Shown here: piece by piece, positions 31,005 through 38,598 of the stretch
How the letters are laid out: each line of letters starts with the position of its first letter
Numbering within the stretch: position 1 is the first letter of the stretch
Origin: an uncultured Bacteroidia bacterium
GTDB taxonomy: Bacteria; Bacteroidota; Bacteroidia; Bacteroidales; UBA932
Direction: 5' to 3'
Assembly: GCA_902790635.1 (NCBI GenBank)
Contig: CADASN010000020.1
Location: 1-53,316 of the forward strand
DNA: 53,316 nucleotides
Position numbers and translations under genes: made by a program
The notes under the pieces: model-generated
Told to the model about the DNA's origin: nothing
The model's database searches: none
What the model saw: only the letters and a program-made list of their open reading frames with translations

Positions 31005-32561
31005 TCACTGAGCGGGATAATAGTAGGGCGAGTCGTTTATCTGGCTGCCAACGTCTTTGTTGTCCACATAGATACTGTAGTCGTCAGACGTCTTGATCCC
31101 GCCTGTAACTTTGACGGTTCCGCCGGAGAAGGAGATTCTTCTGCAACGACCGGAACCGGAGATGTATGAAGGGACCCCTACTCCAATAGCATTTTTGCCG
31201 CCAGTCACCGTAACGTCCCCGCCATTAAAGATAATATGACCACATTTGAAGGAATTAAATCCAAGTCCTATGCCCGCAGCAGTATCTCCGCCAATAGCAT
31301 TGATGGTTCCACCATTGATTGTGATATCCCCGCAAGACGCCCCTTCATACATAGCACCTATACCCGGACCACCATACCCGCCTGTTGTCGTAATATTGCC
31401 GCCATTGATGACGATATGATGCCCTTCACTTGTGCCCCCAATACCCGGGAGCCAATTCCCGCTAGAGGCTTTCAGTGTACCGGTCCCTTCAATCGTGAGT
31501 GTAAAAACACCATTTCCGGTCATCCCTATTCCGAATAGCACAGTGTCATAGCCACCGGTCACATCATTAACAGAACCGGCAGCCAGGATAATCGTAGCAG
31601 AACCCAGGATCTCAATACCACTGTTAAATAATGCTGCGTGATGAGTCATCCCGGCAAGGGTCACGGTAGCTCCGTCCGGAATGGTCAGTTTGTAGGCACC
31701 GTTAAGTTCGCCAGTCAGGATATCGCCGTCCTGTGCCTCATAGTTGCCGGTTTTTGTTGAGAGATCAACCGTATTCTGCTTGATCATCTTCGCCAAAAAG
31801 GTATAGTACTGACCCTGAAGGAAAGTCACGGCAGAACGGGTGTAGGAATAGGTGTCTTCACCGACTGTAGCCGTGAGGGTCAAGATCTTTCCGCTGACGG
31901 GCGGGATGGCTACATACAGAACGCCATCGGACCCGTTCGTGGCATAGGTGTCGGCGGGGGTGCTCAGGGTCACCGTAGCGATATCACCGGTCCCGTCGTT
32001 CACGGTCAGGGCAGAGGGGCGAAGCAACATAGCGTCATCGGCCTTGTCCCGCAGCGTAAACTTGACGATAGCCTGCTGGTTTTCGAAGGCGGCTCTTCCT
32101 TCGGTGGATTCTATCTGTCCGTTGTGGACACCCGTGACATGGAGAGTGGCCACGGCATAATCACAATTCCCAGCGATGAAACCCAGGGTCCCGTCCTGTC
32201 CGGAGTAGTTGTTGCCGTTGAGATATAGCGTCAGTTCGTCTCCGTCAGCAGGGATCGTGGAGAAGGGGCCGGACAGCGTACAGGACAGCTTGGCCGGATC
32301 AACAAGGGTCGTGAGATCCGGGGTTAACACGCCAATCTGCGTGTCGTTCTTGAAAACAGATACACTTTCGCTTCCGTCCCACATGGCGTTGAGGGTGTTG
32401 CCATTCAGCTCCAATGCCTTGGTGCCGATCACGTCCTTGCTTGCCTTGATGGACAGGGTGGAGGTTTCGGGCTCCGGGGTCTGGTTGTTTTCCTTGGTGC
32501 AGGAGAAAACAGTCAGAAGCGAGAGCGCCGCGAGGGCTCCGAGTAAGTACTTTGTTTTCAT
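31005..32561 (-). CDS. Lipoprotein with fimbrillin-like N-terminus and beta-helical carbohydrate-binding-like C-terminus
   Basis: 518 residues from ATG 32561; a longer reading upstream adds non-signal sequence. Lipobox FSC (Cys21) followed by TKENNQTPEPE. Residues ~35-260 have a fimbrillin/Mfa-like pattern (ELNGNTLNAMWDGSESVSVF, FTLRDKADDA, LYVAIPPVSG, QGQYYTFLAKM). From ~290 on there are parallel beta-helix repeats rich in Gly (GTGTLKASSGNWLPGIGG, ITINGGTINAIGGDTAAGIG, IIFNGGDVTVTGGKNAIGVG) of the Cthe_2159-type carbohydrate-binding class. Probably a surface adhesin or glycan-binding protein. GC is lower than that of the core genes. Confidence 0.75.
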   Translation of the reverse strand: MKTKYLLGALAALSLLTVFSCTKENNQTPEPETSTLSIKASKDVIGTKALELNGNTLNAMWDGSESVSVFKNDTQIGVLTPDLTTLVDPAKLSCTLSGPFSTIPADGDELTLYLNGNNYSGQDGTLGFIAGNCDYAVATLHVTGVHNGQIESTEGRAAFENQQAIVKFTLRDKADDAMLLRPSALTVNDGTGDIATVTLSTPADTYATNGSDGVLYVAIPPVSGKILTLTATVGEDTYSYTRSAVTFLQGQYYTFLAKMIKQNTVDLSTKTGNYEAQDGDILTGELNGAYKLTIPDGATVTLAGMTHHAALFNSGIEILGSATIILAAGSVNDVTGGYDTVLFGIGMTGNGVFTLTIEGTGTLKASSGNWLPGIGGTSEGHHIVINGGNITTTGGYGGPGIGAMYEGASCGDITINGGTINAIGGDTAAGIGLGFNSFKCGHIIFNGGDVTVTGGKNAIGVGVPSYISGSGRCRRISFSGGTVKVTGGIKTSDDYSIYVDNKDVGSQINDSPYYYPAQ

Positions 32562-32715
32562 CGGTAATCGTTTTTTGTTTCTACCAGCGCCACGAATATA
32601 CGCATTATTTGCGAAACCTAGAAGGTTGTTTAAAGGGTTATACAAAGCGAGCCATCCTCATCGTTGAGAACGGCTCTTCACGAATCCCATAAAGGGTTGT
32701 TGTGTCTTAATTCGT
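32562..32715. other. Divergent intergenic region
   Basis: No gene. A near-consensus -7 box (TATATTCG, minus strand, near 32595) may serve the lipoprotein; the right part leads to the GH2 promoter. Confidence 0.4.
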
Positions 32716-32746
32716 TTTGTGTTATTACGGGTAATGTGTATCTTTA
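32716..32746 (+). promoter_or_regulatory. Promoter of the GH2 gene (shared extended motif, copy 1)
   Basis: -33 TTTG (32716-32719), a 19-nt spacer, -7 TATCTTTA (32739-32746). The surrounding ATGTGTATCTTTAGACCGA is repeated almost exactly before the GH43 gene at 35.2 kb and the gene at 38.1 kb. Confidence 0.75.
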
Positions 32747-32768
32747 GACCGATAAACCCGAATTTGTG

Positions 32769-35108
32769 ATGAAGATAATGGCGTGTATTCTTGCTCTGGC
32801 CGGGATGGCGGTTTGTTATACGGCCAAGGCGACTCCTCAGGGGGAGTTGTTTGACAGCGGTTGGAAGTTTCAACTTGACGCCCCGCAGGAGGCGTCCGAG
32901 CTTGGCTATGATGATTCAGGATGGCGCGATGTGGACCTCCCTCATGATTGGAGCATAGAGGCCGTCCCGGACAAGGATGCACCCGCCGGGAATGCCGGCG
33001 GATACTACCCCACCGGCTTGGGATGGTACAGGAAAACCTTCACGTATCCGCTTTCCCCAAATAAAAAGTTCCTGTACTTTGAGGGAGTATATATGAATTC
33101 CGAGGTTTATGTCAACGGCCAACTCGCTGGTGGACACCCTTACGGATTCACCTCATTCCGCGTCGACATCACTCCGTACCTGAAAGAAGGCGCGAACACC
33201 ATAGCCGTCAAGGTGGACAATTCCGCCCAGCCTAATTGCCGCTGGTACTCCGGTTCAGGAATCTATCGTCACGTATGGCTGATGGAAGAACCTATGATCC
33301 ATTTTGAGCATCAAGGGACCTTTGTTTCAACGATTGAAGCCTCTCCGGACCGCGCCGTGGTGCGTGTCCAGTCGAAACTGATAAACGAAGGCATTGCCAC
33401 TTATACCGGTAATGTCGCCATTGTACTGCGTCTTGAAGGAGAAACAGTAGCCCGGATCCAGGTACCGGTTACTTCCCGCCCGGAACAAACCATAGACATC
33501 TGCGAAGACATAACCATAGACGCTCCACGCCTGTGGAGTCCTGAATCCCCCGCACTTTACGAGGCCTCGCTCGAAGGAGGCATAGCCACCGCTGAAACAC
33601 ACTTCGGCATACGCACCATTCGTTGGAATTCGTCCGAAGGCTTCATCCTTAATGGGAAGAGCATCCTGCTTAACGGGAGTTGTATCCACTCTGACAACGG
33701 CATCCTTGGCGCAGCCGCGTTCGATGCCGCAGAGTATCGCAAGGCTCGGCTGCTCAAGGACGCCGGATTCAATGCCGTTCGCACAAGCCACAATCCTCCT
33801 GCTCCGGCATTCCTTGATGCCTGTGACGAACTCGGGCTCCTTGTCATCGATGAGAGTTTCGACGGCTGGCGAGAGCAGAAGAATCCCAACGACTATAGCA
33901 TTTTCTTTGATGAATGGTATAAAGAAGACGTTCAGAGCATGGTCCGACGCGACAGGAACCACCCTTCCGTCATTATGTGGAGCACTGGCAATGAAGTGAT
34001 CGAACGCAAGTCCATCGGTGTGATCACAACGGCCAGAAGGCTGTCTGACGCAATCCGCGAAGAAGACACAACGCGCCCCATCACGTCAGCCCTGGCATCT
34101 TGGGATCGTGATTGGGAAATCTACGACCCGCTTGTGGATGTGTTTGAGATAGCAGGTTACAACTACCTCATCCAACATGCAGGGCGAGACCATCTGCGCG
34201 ACCCCCGAAGGGTGATAGCGCAAACGGAGAGCTATCCAAACGATGCTTTCCGGAATTGGGCTTACTGCCAGGACAATGACTATATTATCGGGGACTTTGT
34301 CTGGACCGGGTTGGATTATTTAGGCGAGAGCGGCATAGGCAAATACTATTATGTGGGCGATCCCCGAAACTCCTTCCATCTTGCGGACCAGTATCCCTAT
34401 CACGGCGCTTATTGCGGAGACATAGACCTCACGGGATGGCGTAAACCTATAAGCCACTATAGGGAAATGCTTTGGAACGGGAAGGAAGATTATCTGTACC
34501 TGTGTGTCAGGGAGCCGGACGGCTATCACGGCCAGATAAAGACCACGGGTTGGGCTGTTTATCCTGCATGGGAGAGCTGGGACTGGCCCGGATGGGAGGG
34601 AAAGCCCGCATTTGTAGAGGTATATACCAAGGCTCCGGAAGTTAAGCTTTACTTGAATGACCGCCTTGTAGGAACCAAGCAGGTTGACAGGTCGACGCAA
34701 TACAAGGCCGTTTTCGAAATCCCTTACGAGCCAGGTACTTTACGGGCCGAGGCTTCCGGTCAGACACGCATACTGTCCACGTCTGGCAAGCCCTATGCCA
34801 TCCGGCTTTCTCAGGAGCCGGGATCGGCGAAAGCGAAAGATGTCGCTTTTATCGTCATTGAGGTGATTGACAAGGATGGGCGCCTCTGCCCTGACGCCCA
34901 GGTGGAGGTACGCGTGTCCGCAAGCGCAGGATCCGTCAAGGCGGTTGGCAACGCCAACCTGGAGGATACGGGATCCTACGCCGATGCGCTTCATACAACT
35001 TGGAAGGGCAGAGCCCTTGCGGTGGTGCGCAACTCCGGCAAGGTTGGCAAATGCCGGCTTACCGTCTCATCTCCGGGTCTCCGGACGGCCAGCATCAGTG
35101 CGCGATGA
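32769..35108 (+). CDS. GH2 beta-galactosidase-like enzyme, secreted
   Basis: 779 residues from ATG 32769 (signal peptide MKIMACILALAGMAVCYTAKA). N-terminal sugar-binding jelly roll (WRDVDLPHDWSIEA, YFEGVYMNSEVYVNGQLAG, RWYSGSGIYRHVWL), an immunoglobulin-like domain, then the TIM barrel with SCIHSDNGILG, RTSHNPPAPAFLDACDELG, acid/base Glu409 in STGNEV and nucleophile Glu487 in AQTESYPN. C-terminal beta domains (FVEVYTKAPEVKLYLNDRLVG) are as in Bacteroides GH2 enzymes. Likely exo-acting beta-galactosidase on pectic or hemicellulose galactose. AT-richer than the core genes, within the accessory region. The promoter motif is shared with the next GH43 gene. Confidence 0.92.
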   Translation: MKIMACILALAGMAVCYTAKATPQGELFDSGWKFQLDAPQEASELGYDDSGWRDVDLPHDWSIEAVPDKDAPAGNAGGYYPTGLGWYRKTFTYPLSPNKKFLYFEGVYMNSEVYVNGQLAGGHPYGFTSFRVDITPYLKEGANTIAVKVDNSAQPNCRWYSGSGIYRHVWLMEEPMIHFEHQGTFVSTIEASPDRAVVRVQSKLINEGIATYTGNVAIVLRLEGETVARIQVPVTSRPEQTIDICEDITIDAPRLWSPESPALYEASLEGGIATAETHFGIRTIRWNSSEGFILNGKSILLNGSCIHSDNGILGAAAFDAAEYRKARLLKDAGFNAVRTSHNPPAPAFLDACDELGLLVIDESFDGWREQKNPNDYSIFFDEWYKEDVQSMVRRDRNHPSVIMWSTGNEVIERKSIGVITTARRLSDAIREEDTTRPITSALASWDRDWEIYDPLVDVFEIAGYNYLIQHAGRDHLRDPRRVIAQTESYPNDAFRNWAYCQDNDYIIGDFVWTGLDYLGESGIGKYYYVGDPRNSFHLADQYPYHGAYCGDIDLTGWRKPISHYREMLWNGKEDYLYLCVREPDGYHGQIKTTGWAVYPAWESWDWPGWEGKPAFVEVYTKAPEVKLYLNDRLVGTKQVDRSTQYKAVFEIPYEPGTLRAEASGQTRILSTSGKPYAIRLSQEPGSAKAKDVAFIVIEVIDKDGRLCPDAQVEVRVSASAGSVKAVGNANLEDTGSYADALHTTWKGRALAVVRNSGKVGKCRLTVSSPGLRTASISAR

Positions 35109-35169
35109 CGGTGTGCACTTCACACCGCTGAACGATGGCAGGCCCGTCATCAAAAGCGACAACAAGTAA
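35101..35169 (+). pseudogene. Short GH43-like gene remnant
   Basis: A 23-codon piece overlapping the GH2 stop reads RDDGVHFTPLNDGRPVIK then SDNK and a stop. The DGxHFxxLNDGxPV pattern is typical of the start of some GH43 enzymes. It has no start codon of its own and is probably a fragment left by deletion. Confidence 0.4.
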
Positions 35170-35173
35170 TGCG

Positions 35174-35181
35174 TATCTTTA
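35174..35181 (+). promoter_or_regulatory. -7 box (TATCTTTA) of the GH43 gene (shared extended motif, copy 2)
   Basis: It lies in ATGCGTATCTTTAGACCGA, the same extended motif as at 32735-32753 and 38029. The ATG inside it should not be taken as a start codon. Confidence 0.7.
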
Positions 35182-35217
35182 GACCGAAAAAAACGAACTT
35201 AATAAATTCACCAAATC

Positions 35218-36918
35218 GTGGACCTGCACTTGGGCATTTTACGATTCCTGTTGCTTTGCTTCGTATTGTCAGTTTCTCCTACCCCAGCTGCTTTTTCGCA
35301 GCAGACGGCAGTTTTCGGCAGCATAGGCAACGGACTATTCCGGAATCCCGTTCTTCCCGCTGATTTCAGCGACCCTGACGTAATCCGCGTCGGAGAGGAT
35401 TATTACGGAATCGCCTCCACATTCTGTTTCTCACCCGGGATGGTGCTCTACCATTCCCGCGACCTGGTGCATTGGGAGGTCATCGGACACGTGGTCGATG
35501 ATATCACCCAACTCAACCCGGATTTGGGTTGGGAACGGATGAACGGCTACTACCATGGAATCTGGGCAGGTTCGCTGCGGTATCATAACGGACTGTTCTA
35601 CTGCCATTTCGCCACGCCCAAGGGAGGCTGGTTTGTCGCCCGGACGGAGGATATCCGGGGGAAATGGCAGGTTGAGGCCATGCGGGACTGCGCCGGAAAG
35701 GAGCTGCGCGGGGCAGGATGGGATGACCTCTGTCCGCTGTGGGACGATGACGGGCAGGCCTATATTGTGGCCAGCAATTTCGGCAGACACTGGTTCCCCC
35801 ATCTGTTCAAGATGAGCCCCGATGGCACACAACTCCTCGACGGACTTCTTCCGGAAGTACAGGAGCGATCTGACAATATGGAGATCATCGGGGGGTATGT
35901 GGTCAAGCCCTTCCGCACGGCGGAAGCATCCAAGCTTTACAAATGGAACGGCATGTATTATTTCTACTTCAGCGAAGTGCGCACCATCCATGGCAACCGC
36001 GTACGGGTTCCCGTCATGCGCCGTTCCGAGAACCTGTACGGGCCCTATGAAGAAGAATTGCTGATGCATTCTCAAGGCAAGGAAATCGACAAGGAGCCCA
36101 ACCAAGGTGCCATCGTAGATACGCCCTCGGGCGGATGGTATTTCGTGACACACCACGGGACGGGCGATTTCGACGGACGGGTCCTCAGCGTCCTGCCGGT
36201 GCATTGGAAAAACGGTTGGCCGCTGATTGGCGAGGACTCGGACGGGGACGGTGTCGGAGAGATGGTCTGGGAGATGCCCCTACCCCTTCCTGCCACGGAT
36301 CCCGTCTCCCTGGAGTGCCGGGATGATTTCTCTCATACCCGGCTCCTGCCTGTGTGGGAATGGAATCACCAGCCGCGCGACGGGAAATGGTCCCTGACGG
36401 ATCATCCCGGTTTCCTGCGCTTGTATGCCTTCCCGCAGTTGCGGGAAGGGGACTTCTTTACGACCGGCAACGTGCTTTCGCAAAGATATGTCCGCTGGGC
36501 CTGCGGAGAAGCTACTTCCCGTTTCGAATTGACGGGGATGGTGGACGGACAAAGGGCCGGGCTTGCCCATTTCAATGGCGGAAAAGATTACGCCTGTCTG
36601 GAAATCCGCCGGGATGAAGGTACGCTGCGCCTTTTCTTCGTGCGAAGATACCGGGATCAGGCAATCTATGAGAAGGAACTCGCCCGACTGCCCCGCAGGA
36701 TCCGGAGACTTGATTTGCGGACTACCGTCGATTTCAACGGAAAGGCCGTCTTTGCCTGGAGCACGGATGGCCGGCATTTTACCACATCCCAAGAAGAATT
36801 CGAACTGAAATGGGGCAACTACCGCGGCGACCGTATCGGGCTCTACACCTTCCACGCCGCGCGGGAGGCGGGATTTGTGGACATCGATCGTTTTGACTAC
36901 AACAGACGACAGTATTAA
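35218..36918 (+). CDS. Secreted GH43 beta-xylosidase/arabinofuranosidase-like enzyme
   Basis: 566 residues from GTG 35218; no in-frame ATG precedes the signal peptide (LGILRFLLLCFVLSVSPTPAAFS), so a GTG or TTG start must be used. Propeller: NPVLPADFSDPDVIRVGEDYY with base Asp in SDPD, WAGSLRYHNGLFYCHF, candidate acid Glu in EASKLYKWNGMYYFYFSEV, and GAIVDTPSGGWYF. The C-terminal beta-sandwich (~380-566; RYVRWACGEATSRFELTGM, FDYNRRQY) is the accessory domain common to GH43 xylosidases. It follows the GH2 gene with its own promoter of the same extended type, so the two are likely co-regulated. Confidence 0.88.
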   Translation: MDLHLGILRFLLLCFVLSVSPTPAAFSQQTAVFGSIGNGLFRNPVLPADFSDPDVIRVGEDYYGIASTFCFSPGMVLYHSRDLVHWEVIGHVVDDITQLNPDLGWERMNGYYHGIWAGSLRYHNGLFYCHFATPKGGWFVARTEDIRGKWQVEAMRDCAGKELRGAGWDDLCPLWDDDGQAYIVASNFGRHWFPHLFKMSPDGTQLLDGLLPEVQERSDNMEIIGGYVVKPFRTAEASKLYKWNGMYYFYFSEVRTIHGNRVRVPVMRRSENLYGPYEEELLMHSQGKEIDKEPNQGAIVDTPSGGWYFVTHHGTGDFDGRVLSVLPVHWKNGWPLIGEDSDGDGVGEMVWEMPLPLPATDPVSLECRDDFSHTRLLPVWEWNHQPRDGKWSLTDHPGFLRLYAFPQLREGDFFTTGNVLSQRYVRWACGEATSRFELTGMVDGQRAGLAHFNGGKDYACLEIRRDEGTLRLFFVRRYRDQAIYEKELARLPRRIRRLDLRTTVDFNGKAVFAWSTDGRHFTTSQEEFELKWGNYRGDRIGLYTFHAAREAGFVDIDRFDYNRRQY

Positions 36919-36922
36919 TCCT

Positions 36923-37172
36923 ATGTTCCAAAACCTTCTGGGAGAGGAAGTCGTGACCCGTTTCAAAGAGGCCGGCATCCGCAACGTTCAACATCGCCTT
37001 ACCGGAGTACAATGACATTTATGACGATCTTACGGATGATACGATTATGAATCGGTCTTTGCTTACAGTCCATGGTATGAAAGCCCTTAAATATGATACG
37101 ACCCTAAAGGAATTTTCTGGAGCAACGAGTTACGAGGGAGATGGCGCCTTCCGAGCCATCATCCAGCCTTAA
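36923..37172 (+). pseudogene. Frameshifted gene remnant, family not recognised
   Basis: From ATG 36923 the frame reads MFQNLLGEEVVTRFKEAGIRNV and then breaks. Shifting by one base at ~36989 restores a good frame (NIALPEYNDIYDDLTDDTI, LKYDTTLKEFSGATSYEG, AFRAIIQP) to a TAA at 37170. Codon use and continuity suggest a real ancestral protein of at least 80 residues that lost most of its gene. I cannot assign a family. Confidence 0.5.
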
Positions 37173-37240
37173 GTTTTACCCCTACTGCAGTATCTCACAA
37201 GGATACCCATGACCGGTGGCTGTGGATGACCGGAATTATT

Positions 37241-37272
37241 AACCCCGAAACATTGTTTTCGGGTTCTTTTTT
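37241..37272 (+). terminator. Possible intrinsic terminator
   Basis: AACCCCGAAA pairs with TTTTCGGGTT (one bulge) around CATTG, followed by CTTTTTTG. It would end transcripts of the remnant and possibly GH43. Confidence 0.7.
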
Positions 37273-37292
37273 GTACTCGTTTACATATTTCG

Positions 37293-37458
37293 ATGTGTTT
37301 GACAAAGGTCAGGGTGCAGTTCGATGCGCTTTGCGATGAATTCGGCATGAGTACCAACACGGCGTTCAATATCTTCGCACGTACGGTTGTGGACCATCCC
37401 TAGCATGACCCAGGATGAAATCAACAAGGAAATCAGGCTTGCTCGGGAAGGGAAATGA
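37293..37458 (+). pseudogene. RelB/DinJ-like antitoxin relic
   Basis: 37293-37403 encodes MCLTKVRVQFDALCDEFGMS followed by TNTAFNIFARTVV, the GMSxxTAxNxF ribbon-helix-helix core of RelB/DinJ antitoxins, then a premature TAG. 37405-37458 encodes MTQDEINKEIRLAREGK, a typical C-terminal tail. The middle is missing or out of frame, and the toxin behind it is also broken. Confidence 0.75.
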
Positions 37459-37464
37459 AATACT

Positions 37465-37623
37465 ATGCCATTCCCGGATCCCAAGGATGTGGTTTTCTAC
37501 GAGGTGGCTTTGTCCAAGGAAGATGCGTATCTGGTCACAGGGAACATCAAGCACTTCCCCAAGAAGCCGTTCGTCGTGACTCCGGCGGAAATGCTTGCCA
37601 TCCTTGAAGGGAGAGACAAGTAG
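37465..37623 (+). pseudogene. PIN-domain toxin relic (C-terminal 52 residues)
   Basis: Encodes PDPKDVVFYEVALSKEDAYL then VTGNIKHFPKKPFVVTPAEM, which matches the last third of COG1569-type PIN toxins, including the DAYLVTGN acidic site. The N-terminal catalytic Asp and about 80 residues are absent, so it is inactive. It lies 6 nt after the antitoxin relic and 17 nt before the 99-bp repeat, the same order as the intact module at 30.2-30.9 kb. Confidence 0.8.
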
Positions 37624-37640
37624 AATTCCGATAAAATAAC

Positions 37641-37739
37641 CAAGGCCATCCCAGTAAAGGGAGAAACCTTGTCCTGTTTTCTATTCCTCATCCCGATGGT
37701 TGATCCGTCGAATAAGGTAACTGATGAAAATCATCACGA
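37641..37739 (+). repeat. 99-bp repeat element, copy B, after the PIN toxin relic
   Basis: Identical to 30837-30935. The left part is the ACAAGG..CCTTGT hairpin; the right part carries, on the minus strand, the end of the small ORF at 37681-37755. Confidence 0.92.
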
Positions 37740-37755
37740 GAGAACGATTTGCCAT
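37681..37755 (-). CDS. Tiny ORF, hydrophobic peptide of 24 residues (hypothetical)
   Basis: Reads MANRSLVMIFISYLIRRINH then RDEE and a stop: a short hydrophobic stretch followed by a basic and then acidic tail. A -7 box (TATCTTTG at 37771-37778) lies 15 nt upstream on the same strand, and the repeat hairpin follows the stop, so promoter, ORF and terminator form a minimal unit. No good -33 element is placed correctly. The last 18 codons are conserved in copy A. It may be a small membrane peptide or a chance fragment. Confidence 0.35.
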   Translation of the reverse strand: MANRSLVMIFISYLIRRINHRDEE

Positions 37756-37770
37756 GGTCCTATCATATGG

Positions 37771-37778
37771 CAAAGATA
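37771..37778 (-). promoter_or_regulatory. -7 box (TATCTTTG) before the 24-residue ORF
   Basis: Perfect TAnnTTTG; the nearest TTTG is only 14 nt upstream, shorter than usual. Confidence 0.4.
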
Positions 37779-37800
37779 CACAAGATGCTTGACAAATGGA

Positions 37801-37836
37801 TGTCCTGGCTTCCCAGGCAAGAGGTCGCAGTTTTTC
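37801..37836 (+). other. tRNA-Gly-like fragment
   Basis: CTGGCTTCCCAGGCAAGAGGTCGCAGTT resembles the anticodon arm, variable loop and T-stem start of a bacterial tRNA-Gly with a TTCCC loop region, but acceptor and D arms are absent. Possibly an attachment-site remnant. The rest of 37840-38028 shows only short imperfect GCTGCCAAGGGC repeats and no gene. Confidence 0.45.
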
Positions 37837-38033
37837 TGGATTCCACAAACCAGTCCGGCCCTATTCGAAAAGCGCTGCTGCCAAGGGCAAGAAAGGCTGC
37901 CAATGCCCCTGTCAGGTAAAAATACTGGCTGCCAGGGGCAAAATGGGCCCCAAACGCCCTCGGCAGAGCAACGTTCACCCCCAATATCCACCCCACCCGA
38001 GATCAGCGCAGTAAGAAATGGAAAATAAATGCG

Positions 38034-38041
38034 TATCTTTA
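38034..38041 (+). promoter_or_regulatory. -7 box (TATCTTTA) of the 38.1-kb gene (shared extended motif, copy 3)
   Basis: It lies in ATGCGTATCTTTAGAGCAA, 48 nt before the chosen ATG at 38089. The ATG in the motif opens a frame into the gene but would put the promoter inside the coding sequence. Confidence 0.6.
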
Positions 38042-38088
38042 GAGCAATAAAAACGGGATTGACCGAATCCGGGGAGGTGATCAAAAAT

Positions 38089-38598
38089 ATGGATACATTT
38101 ATTGATGCATTATTGAGCGGCAAGACCGGCAGGATACCGGACGAATACGACTGGTTCGCTCCGCTCCTCGGTGACTGGGATTGCGACTATTACGATGAGC
38201 CTGAGCCCGGTGTCAAACGCCATGTCAAGGGGGAGTGGATTTTCCGCCGGATTCTGGAAGGCACAGGCGTACAGGACATTTTCATTTTCCCGTCTCGGGC
38301 CACGAAGGAAACGGAACCGCAACCCGACGGGGAATATGGCTCATCCCTCCGGATGTTCAACAAAACGGAGCGGTGCTACGATGTCGTTTACACCTGCGAC
38401 CACGCCATGAAAAGACTATGCTTCACCAAGCAGGGAGACCGGCTGGTCGGGAAGGTGCTTTCCGAGGAAAACGCGTACTGGATATTCTCGGACATCACCG
38501 CTGACAGTTTCCGATGGGAAAACGTCAGGATAAAAGACAATGGGGAGAAGTTCCTTCTTTGCGAGATTATCGGCAGGCGGATAGGATCCGGGTCCTAG
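38089..38598 (+). CDS. DUF1579-like cytoplasmic protein
   Basis: 169 residues from ATG 38089 (MDTFIDALLSGK). No signal peptide. WFAPLLGDWDCDYYDEPEPG, GEWIFRRILEGTGVQDIF, YGSSLRMFNKTERCYDVVYT and FRWENVRIKDNGE give the calycin-like antiparallel barrel pattern of DUF1579-type proteins (the LxGxW motif near the N-terminus is diagnostic). Function unknown; such proteins may bind small ligands. It uses the extended promoter motif also found before the GH2 and GH43 genes. It overlaps the convergent lipoprotein gene by 4 bp. Confidence 0.7.
   Translation: MDTFIDALLSGKTGRIPDEYDWFAPLLGDWDCDYYDEPEPGVKRHVKGEWIFRRILEGTGVQDIFIFPSRATKETEPQPDGEYGSSLRMFNKTERCYDVVYTCDHAMKRLCFTKQGDRLVGKVLSEENAYWIFSDITADSFRWENVRIKDNGEKFLLCEIIGRRIGSGS

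Noticed and set aside
35169-35363. Short ORF beginning ATGCGTATCTTTAGA
   Set aside because: The ATG lies in the promoter motif (TATCTTTA) and the frame runs into the GH43 signal peptide in another frame.
37840-37960. GCTGCCAAGGGC-type imperfect repeats as a tandem array
   Set aside because: Only two or three loosely similar units with no constant spacing.
37669-38028. 119-codon plus-strand frame
   Set aside because: It crosses the 99-bp repeat and the tRNA-like fragment, has unusual composition (Cys, Pro, Ser rich) and no motif.
38029-38088. N-terminal extension of the DUF1579-like gene from the ATG at 38029
   Set aside because: It would place the -7 box inside the coding sequence; ATG 38089 gives the natural N-terminus.
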